Positions 21,991 to 33,299 of a stretch of 64,000 nucleotides of DNA are shown here, one piece after another. The stretch's first letter is position 1, and every line of letters starts with the position of its first letter. The translations under genes and the position numbers were made by a program. The notes under the pieces were generated by a model, which made no database searches, had not been told where the DNA came from, and saw only the letters and a list, made by a program, of their open reading frames with translations. Source of the stretch: Agelaius tricolor (taxonomy: Eukaryota; Chordata; Aves; Passeriformes; Icteridae); assembly GCA_023055355.1 (NCBI GenBank), contig JALJCS010000039.1, positions 2,432,501 to 2,496,500 on the forward strand, read 5' to 3'.

Positions 21991-24670
21991 ATGGAGCAGA
22001 GACCCCCGAGAGTGCCCAAGATGGCCTGGGTGGAGGAGGAGGAGGAGGAAGAAGGCCCTGGAGCTGCCCCAGCACACGAGACTGAGGAGGTGCTGCCTTT
22101 CCATCCACCCCAGGAGGGTGAGTGGCAGAGCTGAGCTGCAGGGCTGGAGCCTGCAGACAGCTTGACCCCATGTAATGCCATCCCATGCCATCCCACCCAT
22201 CCCATCCCACCCCATCCCATGCCATCCCATCCCTTGGGGAAATGCCCACGGACAGGACGGAAGAGGGCCCGGGCAGACACCCCGCAGTGGCCGTGCTCCA
22301 TCCCCTGGGGCATCCCGGGGCTCTCCCTGCCTGGGCAGCGCAGGGCTGGGCTGTTTTCTCCGGCCTCTCCCGCAGCCCCTCAGTTCTGGCTGCGCTCGCT
22401 CTTTGCCAGATGCAGCCCTGGAGCGCACACAAGAGCAGGAATCCAGCCGTGGCCTCTTCCGCAGAACAGCGCAGGTACCTGCAGCCACCCCCAGCTGGGC
22501 TGGGCCTGCTGTCCCTGCTCAGCCCAGCACCGTGTGTGCAGCACTCCATGCAACATCCCCGGCTTCTTGCCCTTCTCCTACAGTTTGTTTGCGACTTCAT
22601 CCGGAGCATTCAGCAGGAAGAGACCAGCACCATGGGCACTGGGCCCAGAGCTCACTCAGAGCTCCTCCATCATGAGACCAGTGCCGCCCTGCTGGATTTG
22701 CTCCTGGAGAAGGGTGTTGCCAGGCCAGAACAAGTAAGCAGCCTGGGGCCAGGCTTCCATTCCCCCATGAGTCACGTGGCTTTCCCAGCCACGCCTGCTG
22801 CTCCCTGGGAGCCTTTGAGGCCATGGCAGTGTGCTGGGAAGGGAAGCACTTCTCTGGGGACCCTGGGGACATTGCTCCCTCTGGCAGCTTTCCAAGTCTC
22901 CCCGTGCCTTCTGCAGGTGCCTGCCATGGTGAGGTTCATCCACCAGTGGCTCCTGGCCAATGATTCTGCCGAGCACAGGCTGGACAAGGCCCTGCTGAAA
23001 CTCACCAAAGCACACCCGGGTGACACAGTCGTGACGCTCCTGCGTGTGGCCCCGTCCTGTGACAGGTATGGGGCCCACCTGCCCAGAGGGCTCAGGCCTC
23101 CCCAGCCCATCACCCTGTACAGCCTGTCCCAGGTGTCTGAGCGACAGAGACTTCCAGGGCCCTCTGGCTGCTGCCTTTCCCAGCCCTGGCACGTCGGCCC
23201 CTGAGCCTGCTGCCATGCTCCCTCCCTGCCCCTCAGGGCTCTGTCCCCACAGGCCTGGGCTGCCTGGCTGCTGCTGGCCAGGCCCAGTGGGCAGAGGCAG
23301 AACTGGCAGCCAGCTCAGCTCCCCCCGGTGCTGTGTCTGAGACCCCACCTGAGACAGAGCTCTGACCCTGCAGAGCTGCCATGGCCATGTGGAAGACCAT
23401 CATGGGCTCAGCCAGGACTGCAGAGCTGGCGCAGCTGATCCTCCTGGATGTGCTGGGGAGCTGGCCAGAGTACAGCACGTGCACCTCCGATGGGGACCAA
23501 ACGGGTGTCTTTGGCCTGGCTGTGAGTTTCTGCAAGTGGCCTTTGCTGGCCCCAAGGCCGCCTCTCCAGAGCTCTCCATCCTCCTTCCCCCACTGCATCT
23601 GCCTGCCTCAGGCAGAGGCCTGAAACCTGGCCCAGGGGCAGCTCCAGGCCCAGCAGGCCCCGTGCTCCCCCTGCCTCTCTCCGGGCCTCTCCCTGCCAGG
23701 CTCGGGCCCTGCCACACGGACGCCTGGGCACTGAGCGCTGTCTTGGGGGGCTTTGTCCTTTGCAGGCAACTGTGGTGATGTGGAAGATCCTCCAGGAGCC
23801 CCCTGTCCCACGTGTGGTGAGGCCGTATTTCCCCCGCCTATTTGTGCATCTGCTCTTCCAAGTGTTCTTCAGCACACAGGAGATGCCAGAGGAGGTGCAA
23901 ACCTTCTGGAAGGAATGCTTGGAAGAGCACGGCCTTGCCATCAGCCCCAACAGGTGCTCCATCCCACTCCTCCTGTCCCTGCCACGTGGCCTGCCAAGGA
24001 GCCAGTGCTGCCAGTGTGACCTGGCCTTTGCTGTGCACACAGGTTCACAGTGCAGACCCTGAAGTGCCTGCTCTGCCAAAAGCAGTACAAGGATGTGGTC
24101 GTGTCAGTGGAACGCAAACGTGGCTGGGACACGCTGCTCTGTGCTGACACCCGCCACTATGCCGTGGGTCTGCTGGCCAGGTGAGACTCCCCTTCTCCCC
24201 ATTGCTCCCAGCATTTGTGCTTTGTGCCCGAGCTGTCCCACACATACCCCGAGGCCCTGGGACACACTGAGGGACGGCTAAGGACACACTGAGGGACGGC
24301 CAAGCAGACTGGAAAAGGTTTGGAGGGGAGAGAGCGCAGCAGGAGACACCTCCTTAAGGGCCCAGGGCCCCTTGCAGGACGGTGGTGAAAGACCACCAGG
24401 CTCTGTGAGCCTGTCCTTGGAGAGATTTCCTCAGCTTCCTGGTCCCTTTTTCACCCTCCTAGGGAGATGCACCATGCTTGTCTTTGGTTGTGTTCCAGTA
24501 TTGCACTCCACCTCCTCTGGCTGCTCAGCACACAGGAGCCACACTGGGATCTGCCCGCCCTGGCGTTCCTTGTGGAGGTGAGCCGGGTGTCCAGCGCTAC
24601 CTGGCTGAGCTGCCTCCCAGCTCTCTGCCCTCTCATCTCCGCAGCCACCTGGGACGGTGCCCGCGCCCTG

Positions 24671-24704
<34 letters not shown>

Positions 24705-27108
24705 TGGGCCCAGCCCTGTGCGGCTCCGGGCTCCTGCCGGCCGGCTCCCTGTCACTGCCCTGTGCCTTTCAGGTCCTCGAGTGCCTGGACCCGAGTGAAT
24801 GTGGTGACAGTGTTGTGAAGGTCTCTTCACGGTACCTGCAGAGCGAGTGCAGGGAGAGGCGTCGCCTGGCGCTCAGGGCCCTTCTCGAGCTCATTGATGA
24901 TCCCTCAATGGTGAGAAGGGGGCGGTGGCTGAAGCTGTGCTGAGAACGCAGTGGCTTGGCCTTGCCTGGGCTTGGGGCGCTGGGGCAGCTGCTCCCAGCT
25001 CTCCTGCCTCCCACTTCAGCTGCCCCAGTGCTTCGGGACAGGCCTTTGGCCTCTGGGCCCTGCAGCAGCAGGCTGGCCTTTCACAGACTTGTGTTCCGCA
25101 CAGGCCGAAAGAATGTGGAGCTTGACCGAAAGCCTCATGGACCTACTGGGGGACAATGATGCAGAGATAGCTGGGATGACACTCATCACACTCAGCTTTA
25201 TACTCCTGCACAAACACATTCTGATGGCAACCCCCATTGCCCTGCAGCTGGCTGAGGCGCTCCTGCCACTCTTTGACCACGTAAGGCTCTGTGCCCCCAG
25301 CTACAGCCACTGGCTGCTGCCTGGAAACTGTGTGCCCTGTGCATTTCCAGCCCTGTGCCCAGGGGGCCCTGGAGGAGCCAATGCTGAGGTAGTTTTTCCT
25401 TTTTTTTCATACAGGATAATAGCCAGGTACAGCTGCTCTCCATCAAACTCTTCCGAGACATGATGGAGTATTTGGAAGAGAGAGAAAAACCTTTGGAAAG
25501 CCCTGTGCAACAGAGCCTGCTTCCACTCTTCTTCCACTGCAATGATGAGAATCAGCGTGTGGCAGAGGTGAAGACTGGTGGGCTGCTGCTGTCCCCCTGG
25601 CAGGGGGCTGGGCTGCCTCCTGCCCTGCGCCTGCTGGACCGCAGCCTCCTGCAGGCCATGGCACGGGGAGGCGGGTCCCGTGCCCTGGGCTGTGGGGCCA
25701 TCTCCATGTCTCTGCTGCTCTCCAGGCTTCTCGGGAAACACTGCTTTATGCGGTCAAGTTCATGAAGAGGAGGGATCTCAAAAAGCTGCTGAAGGAGCAG
25801 AAACTGTGGAAGTTCAGCAAGTGCCTGGTAAGGATGGCCTGGAAGCCACAGGCTCAGCCTGGAGAAGGCCCCTGAGGGCGGTGCTCAGTGTGCGGGGCCG
25901 GGCAGCTGTGCCCCTGCCCGCTGCTGCGGCCAGAGGCCGCGCGGGCTCTTCTCCAGGCTCCCGTGGGCCCCAGCCGGGTACCCATGGAGCCCCGGCCCGG
26001 CGGGGCTGCGGGCCGGCACCGCGGCTCCCCGGGCAGCAGCCGGCCCTCTGCCCCCTGCCCTCGGGAGCCCTTGGCCAGCGGCTGCTGGCCGCGCCTCAGG
26101 CCTGTGCGGCCAGGGGAGGCCGGGGCCGGGCACAGGCAGCGCCCGGCCCAGGGGCTGAGCCCGCGCCAACCCTTCCCTCCTGCCGCTCTCTGCAGCTGGC
26201 AGAGGACAGGAGCAGAGCGGTCAAGCACCTGCGCCGGGCCCTGCGCTCCCTGCGGAGCCCACAGGAGCCCCTGCGAGAGGCGGCCATCAGGTTCATGGGT
26301 GAGCCACGAGCCCGGGCTCCCTCCCCGGCCCGGCCCGCCGCAGCTCGGCCCCAGCCCCGCCTGCTGCCCCGGCAGCGCCAGCCGGGCCCGGCGCCGTGGA
26401 GCCCCGCCTGGGCTGGGCATTGCTGCTGCCGCCCTCTGGCAGCCGTGCCCTGGGGCGGCAGCGTGCGGCAAGGGCCTGGGCTGAGCCCTGCCGGGCCAGC
26501 AGCCCGTGTGGCCACAGCGCCGGCAACGCCGCCGGCAGGGAGCTGTGCCGCTGGCGCCCTGACAGGCTCTGTGTTCACAGGCATGGCTGGGCGGCACCTG
26601 AGGGGGCAGCAGCAAGAGCTGCAGCTGATCTGCACTGGTGAGTGAGGCCAGCGGGCTGACAGCGGGGGCTGCCGGGGACAGCTGCAAGCCCTGCCCCTGC
26701 TGCGGAGGGCTCTGCTCCTTGGGGCAGAGCACCCTGAGATTTCAGGGCCTCGTGGCCCATACTCGGCCAGCAGCTTCGGGCTGATCCCCTTGCTCCCTGC
26801 TCCCTCCTGGCCATGGCAAAACCCAGCTGCGATGGCCCTGGCAGGCAGCTCTCCTCAGCTCCCCGCAGCTCCAGCTTCTGACCGTGCCGCTCTTCCTCTC
26901 TCTTGCAGCCCTTGAAGACAAAACAAATGACATCAGCCTCGCCGTCGGAAGCCTGGCAATTCAAACACTGTGCATCCTCAAGGCAGGAGAGCGGGCTCCC
27001 ATCTCCAGCTTCCAGTGGCTCCGAAATCACCTGCGCTGGGCGTGGAAGACACGGCCTCGTCTCTCACGGCTCAGCTGCCTGCCCTGCCGGAGCTCTGAGG
27101 AGAGCTGA
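21991..27108 (+). CDS. Maestro heat-like repeat (MROH7-like) gene, intact 15-exon copy
   Basis: Fifteen exons with consensus GT-AG junctions and consistent phases give 669 codons plus TGA: 21991-22117, 22410-22474, 22584-22733, 22917-23065, 23374-23521, 23766-23953, 24043-24180, 24463-24577, 24773-24910, 25104-25280, 25415-25567, 25726-25827, 26196-26298, 26581-26637, 26909-27108. The ATG at 21991 opens an acidic leader (EEEEEEE at ~residue 15). Paired amphipathic helices of HEAT-repeat type follow, e.g. LQLAEALLPLFDH and SPQEPLREAAIRFMG; the C-terminus is CRSSEES. Motifs and exon order match the bird maestro heat-like repeat family as I know it. HEAT proteins are scaffolds, and no catalytic site is visible. 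The frame is open for some codons upstream of the ATG, so an earlier start or extra 5' exon is possible. Each exon has a counterpart in the minus-strand copy. Confidence 0.8.
22160..22235. repeat. (CCATC)n-type pentamer tract in MROH-like intron 1
   Basis: Imperfect repeats of CCCATC/CCATG occur in the first intron. The inverted paralogue has a longer, purer tract at the same intron position (44427-44546). Confidence 0.85.
24672..24703. repeat. (CTG)n trinucleotide tract in an intron
   Basis: About ten CTG units lie between the eighth and ninth exons of the plus-strand MROH-like gene. The corresponding intron of the minus-strand copy lacks the run. Confidence 0.9.
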
Positions 27109-27234
27109 TCCCAGAAGCTCTTTTTGCTGGGGCCACCTGAGACAGGAAGAATTTTCTTTTTCTTCAAGAATGTTCTTTTCATTTTTTTCTTTTCCTTTTT
27201 TTCTTTTCCTTGACAATGTAAATATAGACTATGT

Positions 27235-28040
27235 TATAATACACAGACTCCCAAGATCTTTCTTTTGCTGCCCAGGGTCTGCAGGGCATAGGGGAGGAGG
27301 AGGAAAAGGGTGCTTGTTCTCAGCCAGCTGCCCCGGCGTGCAGTGCTGCAGGGAAAATGGCCAGAAGCCCCTTGGCCTTTGGTGGTTCTGCTGAAGCCTT
27401 TGTGCTGCCCACAGAGCGGCTGGGCAGGGGCCGGAGCTGCGGGGATCCCTGCCAGAGCGGTGCCTGGAGATGGCCACAAGCCCTGTGCCAGGCAGGAAGC
27501 GCCATCTGTGTCTCCCCGCCCGTGTGCTGCTGCCTGCCTTGCTGAGGGCTCCCAGGTGCCTCTGGATGGGGCTGCTCTGGAGCTGCTGTGGGGCTGCGGC
27601 GCTGCTGCCGGGCAGCTTGGCCGGGCTGGGGCAGGGCCTGAGGGGCTGGGGCGCTGGCAAGCCCTGAGCAATGGGGCTGTCAGAGGCCACAAGCAGCCCC
27701 CTGGCAGCCGCCTTCCTTCTGCCAGAGCTGACTGGCAAGACGGATCCCGGGCACTCTGCAACTAAGAGCATCAGTGTTGTTGGAAACCCAAATGCAGGGA
27801 AATCTCAGACCTTTGGTCTTTTCAGCAAAGCTTAGAATTAAACACAGCATTTGAGCTGAGACCTTGGAAAGGGCTTCCAAACTCAGGTGCTAGAAGCGAG
27901 AATGAGGATTTCTAGTTTACAGCAGAGACACAGGGAGGAAAGTTGAAGTGGAGGAAAGTTTAGATTTTTTGAGTTCAAGACCTAGAAAAAATCAGTGTGG
28001 TTCCAATGGTAAACAAGAAGTTTAGGATGCAGTGCTGTAG
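27235..28040 (+). repeat. Duplicated 3' flank of MROH-like genes, copy B
   Basis: This is a direct repeat of 19138-19925, following the terminal exon of the intact plus-strand gene. Similarity continues to about 28040 and then stops where LTR-like sequence of the next ERV begins (around TGTGTCTGTACTAG). Confidence 0.8.
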
Positions 28041-28827
28041 GTATGTTGTGTCTGTACTAGAAAGTCCCAGGGACAAATGTTTGCCAATTAACAGCTTTAA
28101 CTGGGAGGATCAATTCCTGTTGTGCTTGTACCAGAGTCTGGGGACAGAGGGGGTTTCCAAGGAAAATCTTCGTCCATGTAGGGCTGAGGCTCTGCAGGCT
28201 GCTCCAGCCCCTCTGGGTGCTCAGGAGCAGGGGTTGCAGTGCACCCTCATTAGCCCTGGGGCTGCCCAGGGAAGAGCCATGGCTGAGGCTCTGCAGGAGC
28301 AGGCAGGCTCAGCCCTGCTCCAACATGGGATCCCATGGCACAGGACACGCTGGGATTTGCCCCTGCAGCTCCCAAGTGTGTCCAGAGAAACTGCAGGCAG
28401 AGGGTGACCTCAGTCAGTGGGACCCCTCTGTGCACAGGGACCCTCACTCCTGGCGTGGCTGTGCCAGCTCCTCCAGGGACCTCCAGCCCTGGAAACCTGG
28501 AGCAAGTGGAAACCACAACTTTGCAAATGCTGCCTGTGCCCAAAGTAAATGCAAAGAGAACTGGGATGTGAAAAAGAAAATTTGTTTTTTTCCAGAATGT
28601 GGGGAAATATTGCAAGGTCTTGAGATATCGCAAGATCACGCAGAACCCCTCCCTTTTTACTGTTACTGACCGTTGCCCCCTGTTATAAAAGACTTTGTCT
28701 AACCGTTAAAAAAGGCCAGTTACTGTCCCCCACATTGGTGTATGCATGTGCTTGGCCCGTGTAGCAGAGGCGCCACCACAGAACTGTCCTCGACCTGGGA
28801 CGCCATGCCCCAAGCGGCAGCAACAAG

Positions 28828-28845
28828 TGGTGCTGAGACCCGGGA
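28828..28845 (+). other. Retroviral primer-binding site, tRNA-Phe-like
   Basis: TGGTGCTGAGACCCGGGA lies two bases after the LTR-like CAACA end. The perfect complement of the tRNA-Phe 3' end would be TGGTGCCGAAACCCGGGA, so it matches with two transitions. Confidence 0.65.
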
Positions 28846-28965
28846 ACAATCCGGGAAGTGGGAATCGCCTGGGAGAGTGGACGGCAGCCGGAGCAGCAGG
28901 ACTGTCTCCGGCGGGGAGGACGTTCCCAGAGGACCGGCAAGAGGGACGGGTCTCCCACTGGCATT

Positions 28966-29195
28966 CGGCGAAGGAGGAGGGCTCGCGCCAGGAGTGGCGA
29001 AGGAGGAAGGCTCGCGCCTAGGACCGACGAAGGAGGAATGCTCACACCGGGGCGGCGAAGGAGGAAGTCTCGCGACAGAAAATTGGCGAAGGAGGAGGGC
29101 TCGCGTCGCAGCCGGTGGAAGAGGAGGTCTCGCGTCGCGATTCGGCGAAGGAGGAAGTCTCGCGCCAGGACCTGGTGAAGGAGGAAGTCTTGCTT
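28966..29195 (+). repeat. Eight-unit ~29-bp tandem repeat in ERV leader
   Basis: Units of the form GGCGAAGGAGGAAGTCTCGCG plus a variable tail of 5-12 bases repeat about eight times between the primer site and the gag start. Purine-rich GAAGGAGGA cores alternate with CTCGCG. The spacing is regular but the tails vary. Confidence 0.85.
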
Positions 29196-29207
29196 TGGTA
29201 GCCAGCA

Positions 29208-29816
29208 GTGGAGAACATGGAGCCCCTTGCTAAGGTCATTTTTAAAATTCACAGAGACTGGGGCATAGATTGTGAGCCAGGCGATTTTTTCCTCGCAGTG
29301 TCGAGGCTCCTGCGCGCTGGGGTGATCAGGCATCCGGAGGATATCTTCCGCCCGGAGGTATGGGATAATTGTACTGGGGCCCTAGTGGAGGAGGCTATGT
29401 CCTCTGGCTTGGGGCGGAGTCTAAAATCATGGGGCAGGGTCATGTGGGCACTGAAAAAGGCTCAGCCGATCCAGCGGGAGCGGGGAAAGTGGAAGGCCAC
29501 CCAGAACTGCTTGTGGGAGGGGCCCCGGCAGGGTGCGGACGAACGTGCGTCCGCTGAGTGTGGGGATTCACAGCCGCGGGAGTGCTCTTCGCAGCTCCCG
29601 AGCCCAGGCACCGCAACTACGGGGAAAAAGCTGTCATTTTGGGATGGGCTGCTAGAGGAAGCGCGGAATGCGGCTGTTAACTCAGAGGTGCAGACTGGAT
29701 CAAAACCATTCAGTCCACTTTATTCCAGATGCCCAGATCTTAAAGAAACCCCAATTCCAAGAGCAGAATCTCAGTACACAGATGGGAGTGGCTTTGTAAG
29801 AGCAGATCAGTGAAAA
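29208..29816 (+). pseudogene. ERV gag matrix fragment fused by deletion to RNase H start
   Basis: A 201-codon frame opens with IHRDWGID, FFLAVSRLLRAGVI and PEVWDNCTGALVEEAM, a matrix-like helical domain. Its last 40 residues change to pol-type sequence ending ...YTDGSGF, the first catalytic block of retroviral RNase H. The capsid, nucleocapsid, protease and reverse transcriptase that should separate them are missing. The frame is open but chimeric. Confidence 0.6.
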
Positions 29817-30499
29817 TCAGGATATACAATTAGTATGGAGCAATAGGAGATAGAAGCCCTGCACAAGTCAGCTCAGAAGACAGAGATAATCACTTTAACC
29901 CGTACCCTCTGACCAGCCTGAGGAAAAAGGATCAATAGATGAACAGATTCCAAGAATGCCTTTAGAGTAATAGACGCCCATAAAGCAGTTTAGAAAGATA
30001 AAGGACTATTGACAGCTCAAGGAAAGCAGTTGAAGCATTCAGAAGAAATCTTAAAATTGCTGCAGGCAGTACTACTGCCTCAAGAGGTTGCAATTCTGCA
30101 CTGAAAAGGACATCAGAAAGGGGAGACCGACCCCAAAAGAGGTTACAGGTTGCAAAAAGAGCAGCAGAACAAAGCCATGCTGAGATTCAGGCACTAATGC
30201 CCAAAGGTAAGGAACAATATGACAGTGATGTATGCCGTATAATCAGAAAGATCTAGAATTAGCAAAGAATTTGAAAGCAGAATGAAAACATTATGTTTTT
30301 TCAACTCCTCAGGGATAGACAGTTATGCCAGAAAGAGCATCATGGAAATTAATTAAAGATGAACATAATTGTGTACACTGGGAAGGGGATGCCTTACATA
30401 ATTATTTGATAAGGACAACAGTAAGATGCAACCTGTACTCTAGTGTAAAGCAGGTAACCCAAGGGTGTGAAATAACGTCTTAGAGCCAATCCACAAACC

Positions 30500-31250
30500 A
30501 CAACTAGAGTTGAGCTTGGCACAGTAGACAAGGGACAATATCCTGGACAGCACTGGCAAGTTGACTTTTCTGAATTGCCAAGAAAAGGGGGGTAGAAATA
30601 CCTTCTGCCTTTAACTGATACCTTCTCAGCATGACCTGAGGCATTCCCAACCCAAACAAATAAAGCCCAAGTTTTCAACATTTTGGTAAACAATATAATG
30701 CCCTGGTTCAGAGTGCCTTTAGACATCTCCTCTGACTGAGGACCATGTTTCCTAGCAAATATTGCACAGCAACTTTGCAATAATCTCCAAATCAACTGGC
30801 ACCTACACACACTGGATTGGCCCCAGGCCAGTGGCCAGGTGGAAAAGATTAATTATCCAGTAAAACAACAGATAGTCAAAACTGTACCAGAGGCCAACAT
30901 ACCTTGGCCCCAGGCCCTACCTTTGGCTTTATAACGGATTTGATAAGACCAAGAACAAAAGAAAATCTGAATCCCTTTGAAATACTGTACAGAAGACCAT
31001 ATAAGCAAAACTAGCAAGGGGAAGATACTGTACAAGTTGGAGAGGGGTATCTCCAGAACCATGTTGTCCAACTAACACAACAGCTGCAGAAAATAAACCA
31101 ACACATTTTGAGCACATGAGCAAGAGAATGCTCCTCTCCACAAATCCAGCCTGGGGACCAGGTAGACCAGGTAGAAAGCCTCTTATCCCAAAATGGAAAG
31201 GAGTCTATTTAGTACTTTTAATCACTTACACAGCCTTTAAAGCTTAAAGC
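30500..31250 (+). pseudogene. ERV integrase remnant
   Basis: Readable core pieces include QHWQVDFSELPR (first catalytic Asp) at ~30545-30585, LDISSD before a stop and GPCFL (~30720-30755), and a SGQVEKIN-type block around 30830-30850. All three frames are interrupted by many stops. The zinc-binding N-terminus is not clear. Confidence 0.6.
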
Positions 31251-31569
31251 ATTCATCTCTTGGATACATTATTCCAGAATTAAAATGTTTCTGCAAAAGG
31301 CAAGTGGAGTCCAAAAGTGGATCTCAGAAAGAACAGGAGAAACCAAGATGCAATTCACACCATCATCGTCTTCCTGATACTTCTAATCAGAATCCAAGCC
31401 ACAGCAGATGACTGACACTACCATAATGATCTCCTTGGCCTGCAAGATCCTGGTAGATGGAACACTCAAAAATATTCAGGACCTAACTGGCTAAAAGAGA
31501 TTAAAAAGGTAAAAGCACTTTACACCATTTTAAGGATTAATGACCGAGCAGTTAAAGATTGAGGAAAAC

Positions 31570-32940
31570 CTGACTCCATGCCTGCCTTTCTTGTCCCACC
31601 TGAAAGCAGGATCTCTGTGGCTTGTAAATTTGAAACTCACAAACCTCGTTCAGAGAAGATTGCTCGAGTGATCATGCGCATCTGCGACCTTTCTAACAAG
31701 CAGTGTGTGAATTCATTTTCGTGTGAATCCTATCAGGATTTTTGCGCTATGGAAATTAAAATGGGAGACTATAACCTAGCACAAGATAGTTCCCTTCTTC
31801 TGCGGCGCACAGGTGGGGTGGGAGGACCATCATCACACAGAGATCCAGGAATTGAGCCTGCCAGGAATCCGACCCAACAAATATTGTTTCCAACAGGCAG
31901 CTCTTGTGCAACTAGAGTTAGAAACTGTCCTGCTTGTATGCTTAGTACATGGAACAGGTCTCATACAGGATCTGCTTTTGAGAATTGAATTTCACTCTTG
32001 GGATATTCCAGGCCATCAGAAATAGTAACCAATCAAGCTGGAGGGGTAGCCAGGAGCACAATTATCCTGTTAGGGTATATCATGTCCAATTTCATGACCA
32101 CGTGATGGCAACCCAGATATGCATGGAATCCAATAGCACAGCTGCATCCTCTTATGGGCTGAGGTACTCAGAATACTCAACTATTTGTAGTGGGAACTTC
32201 ATAAAGTATCCTTTGTAATACTACCAGGGGCCAGTGCAAGGTTTCTGAAGGTTTCTGAAATGCTTGCCTACAGGCAGGCAATGTATCTGAAGAAACCAGT
32301 TACCATGCCTTGGGTACTCGACAAGGAGTGAAACGGAATGGGTCACACAACAGACATTTAAAATTAAAATCAAAACAAACAACTTTACATCAGCAAACAA
32401 CTCCCTAGAATGGGACCCATAAGTGAAATAATATAGTCTTTCACTCTGGGGTAAGACAAACAAATGAACAATTGTTGCCTCTAAATCCACAGTACTCTCT
32501 GAAAAAGCTGGAGGTAAAGATACAAGCTAATGTTTCCAAAATTAAACAGCAATTCTGCCCTCTCATACAGCAAAGCCTAAAAGAATGGAAGCCGTGGATA
32601 CATTCCCAGACACCAAATTATAGGTATAAAAAAGACTTAAGGGGATGGCTTGGGTCTGAACTGGGAGTATTAAATTCTATTGATCAAGAAGTCTTGCTCA
32701 AGAAAGTAAGCACTGTGAGCTCTTATATTGGACAGATACAAACTCCTCTCAGACCAACCCTGCTATCACTTACCCATACCCAAAGCCTGGCAGCTAACCT
32801 ATTAAGCACCCTGGCCAACAATACACAGCAGGATTTTCAAGCAGTTGGTGGCTTTATGGGAAAACTACAGGGTGACATTTCTTTAGCATTTCAATGTACA
32901 CAAGCTCAGCTGTGTGTGGCTACAGTCTGTAATCTCAGGA
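31570..32940 (+). pseudogene. ERV envelope remnant
   Basis: The longest surviving frame (32472-32963) contains LRGWLGSELGVLNSID followed by a long helical, heptad-like segment (LSTLANNTQQDFQAVGG) and a Cys near LAFQCTQAQLC. It resembles the envelope transmembrane ectodomain seen in avian ERVs. Upstream pieces (31578-31988) are Cys-containing surface-unit-like sequence. No intact protein is possible. Confidence 0.5.
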
Positions 32941-32957
32941 GAACTGCCCGGAGCTCC

Positions 32958-33060
32958 CCATGAGCCTGATGGCCGCCTCTCACAGGGGCTCCTGTGGGCT
33001 GTCCTGGCACAGCAGGGCCCGGCGCAGGTGCTCGGCTGCTCTGCTCCTGTCCTCTGCCAG
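32958..33060 (-). pseudogene. Stray MROH-like HEAT exon, broken
   Basis: This is a 103-base match to exon 13 of both full genes (LAEDRSRA.EHLRRAL ... SPQEPL). It has an in-frame TGA where Arg-Glu is expected, and the donor GGTGAGC is mutated (GGGAGC) by loss of one base. Intron-like sequence similar to the full genes continues to about 33200. It sits alone at the junction between two ERV remnants, in the orientation of the minus-strand gene. Confidence 0.8.
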
Positions 33061-33299
33061 CTGGAGAGAGCCAGGAGGGTGCAGCTGGTGCAGGCTCAGC
33101 CCCTGGGCTGGGCTCTCCCTGTGGCCAGCACTGGCCTCCCCTGGCCACACAGCCCTGTGAGGCAGCCAGCAGCCACTGGGGCTGGGCTCTGGAGGGGGCA
33201 GAGGGCTTGGTGCTGCCCAAGAAAAAATATAGGAAAACTTCTGACCCCTGAGACAAATGGCAGTATTGGAGATACTTTTTGCAAGGGATGGAGAAAATA

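Larger units (their letters stand above)
28680..32940 (+). mobile_element. Decayed ERV with tRNA-Phe-like primer site, gag fragment, integrase and env remnants
   Basis: LTR promoter-type sequence (TTATAAAAGAC at about 28683) ends near 28826. It is followed by a primer site, a repeat-rich leader, a gag matrix-like frame, a jump into RNase H sequence, integrase remnants (about 30500-31250) and envelope remnants (about 31570-32940). The left LTR probably begins near 28048. Frames are full of stops. The right end abuts a fragment of an MROH exon, so the 3' LTR is missing. Confidence 0.75.

Noticed and set aside
22185..23204. A 339-codon frame across the 5' part of the plus-strand MROH-like gene
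   Set aside because: It runs through introns with intact splice sites. The exon structure shared by both gene copies explains the region better.
25578..26645. A 355-codon frame on the plus strand and its antisense partners at 25.8-26.7 kb and 40.0-40.9 kb
   Set aside because: GC-rich introns between MROH exons 11-14 are open by composition. Only the spliced exons align between paralogues as protein.
28966..29195. CRISPR-like regular array
   Set aside because: Units are adjacent repeats with short variable tails, in a vertebrate ERV leader, without true spacers or cas genes.
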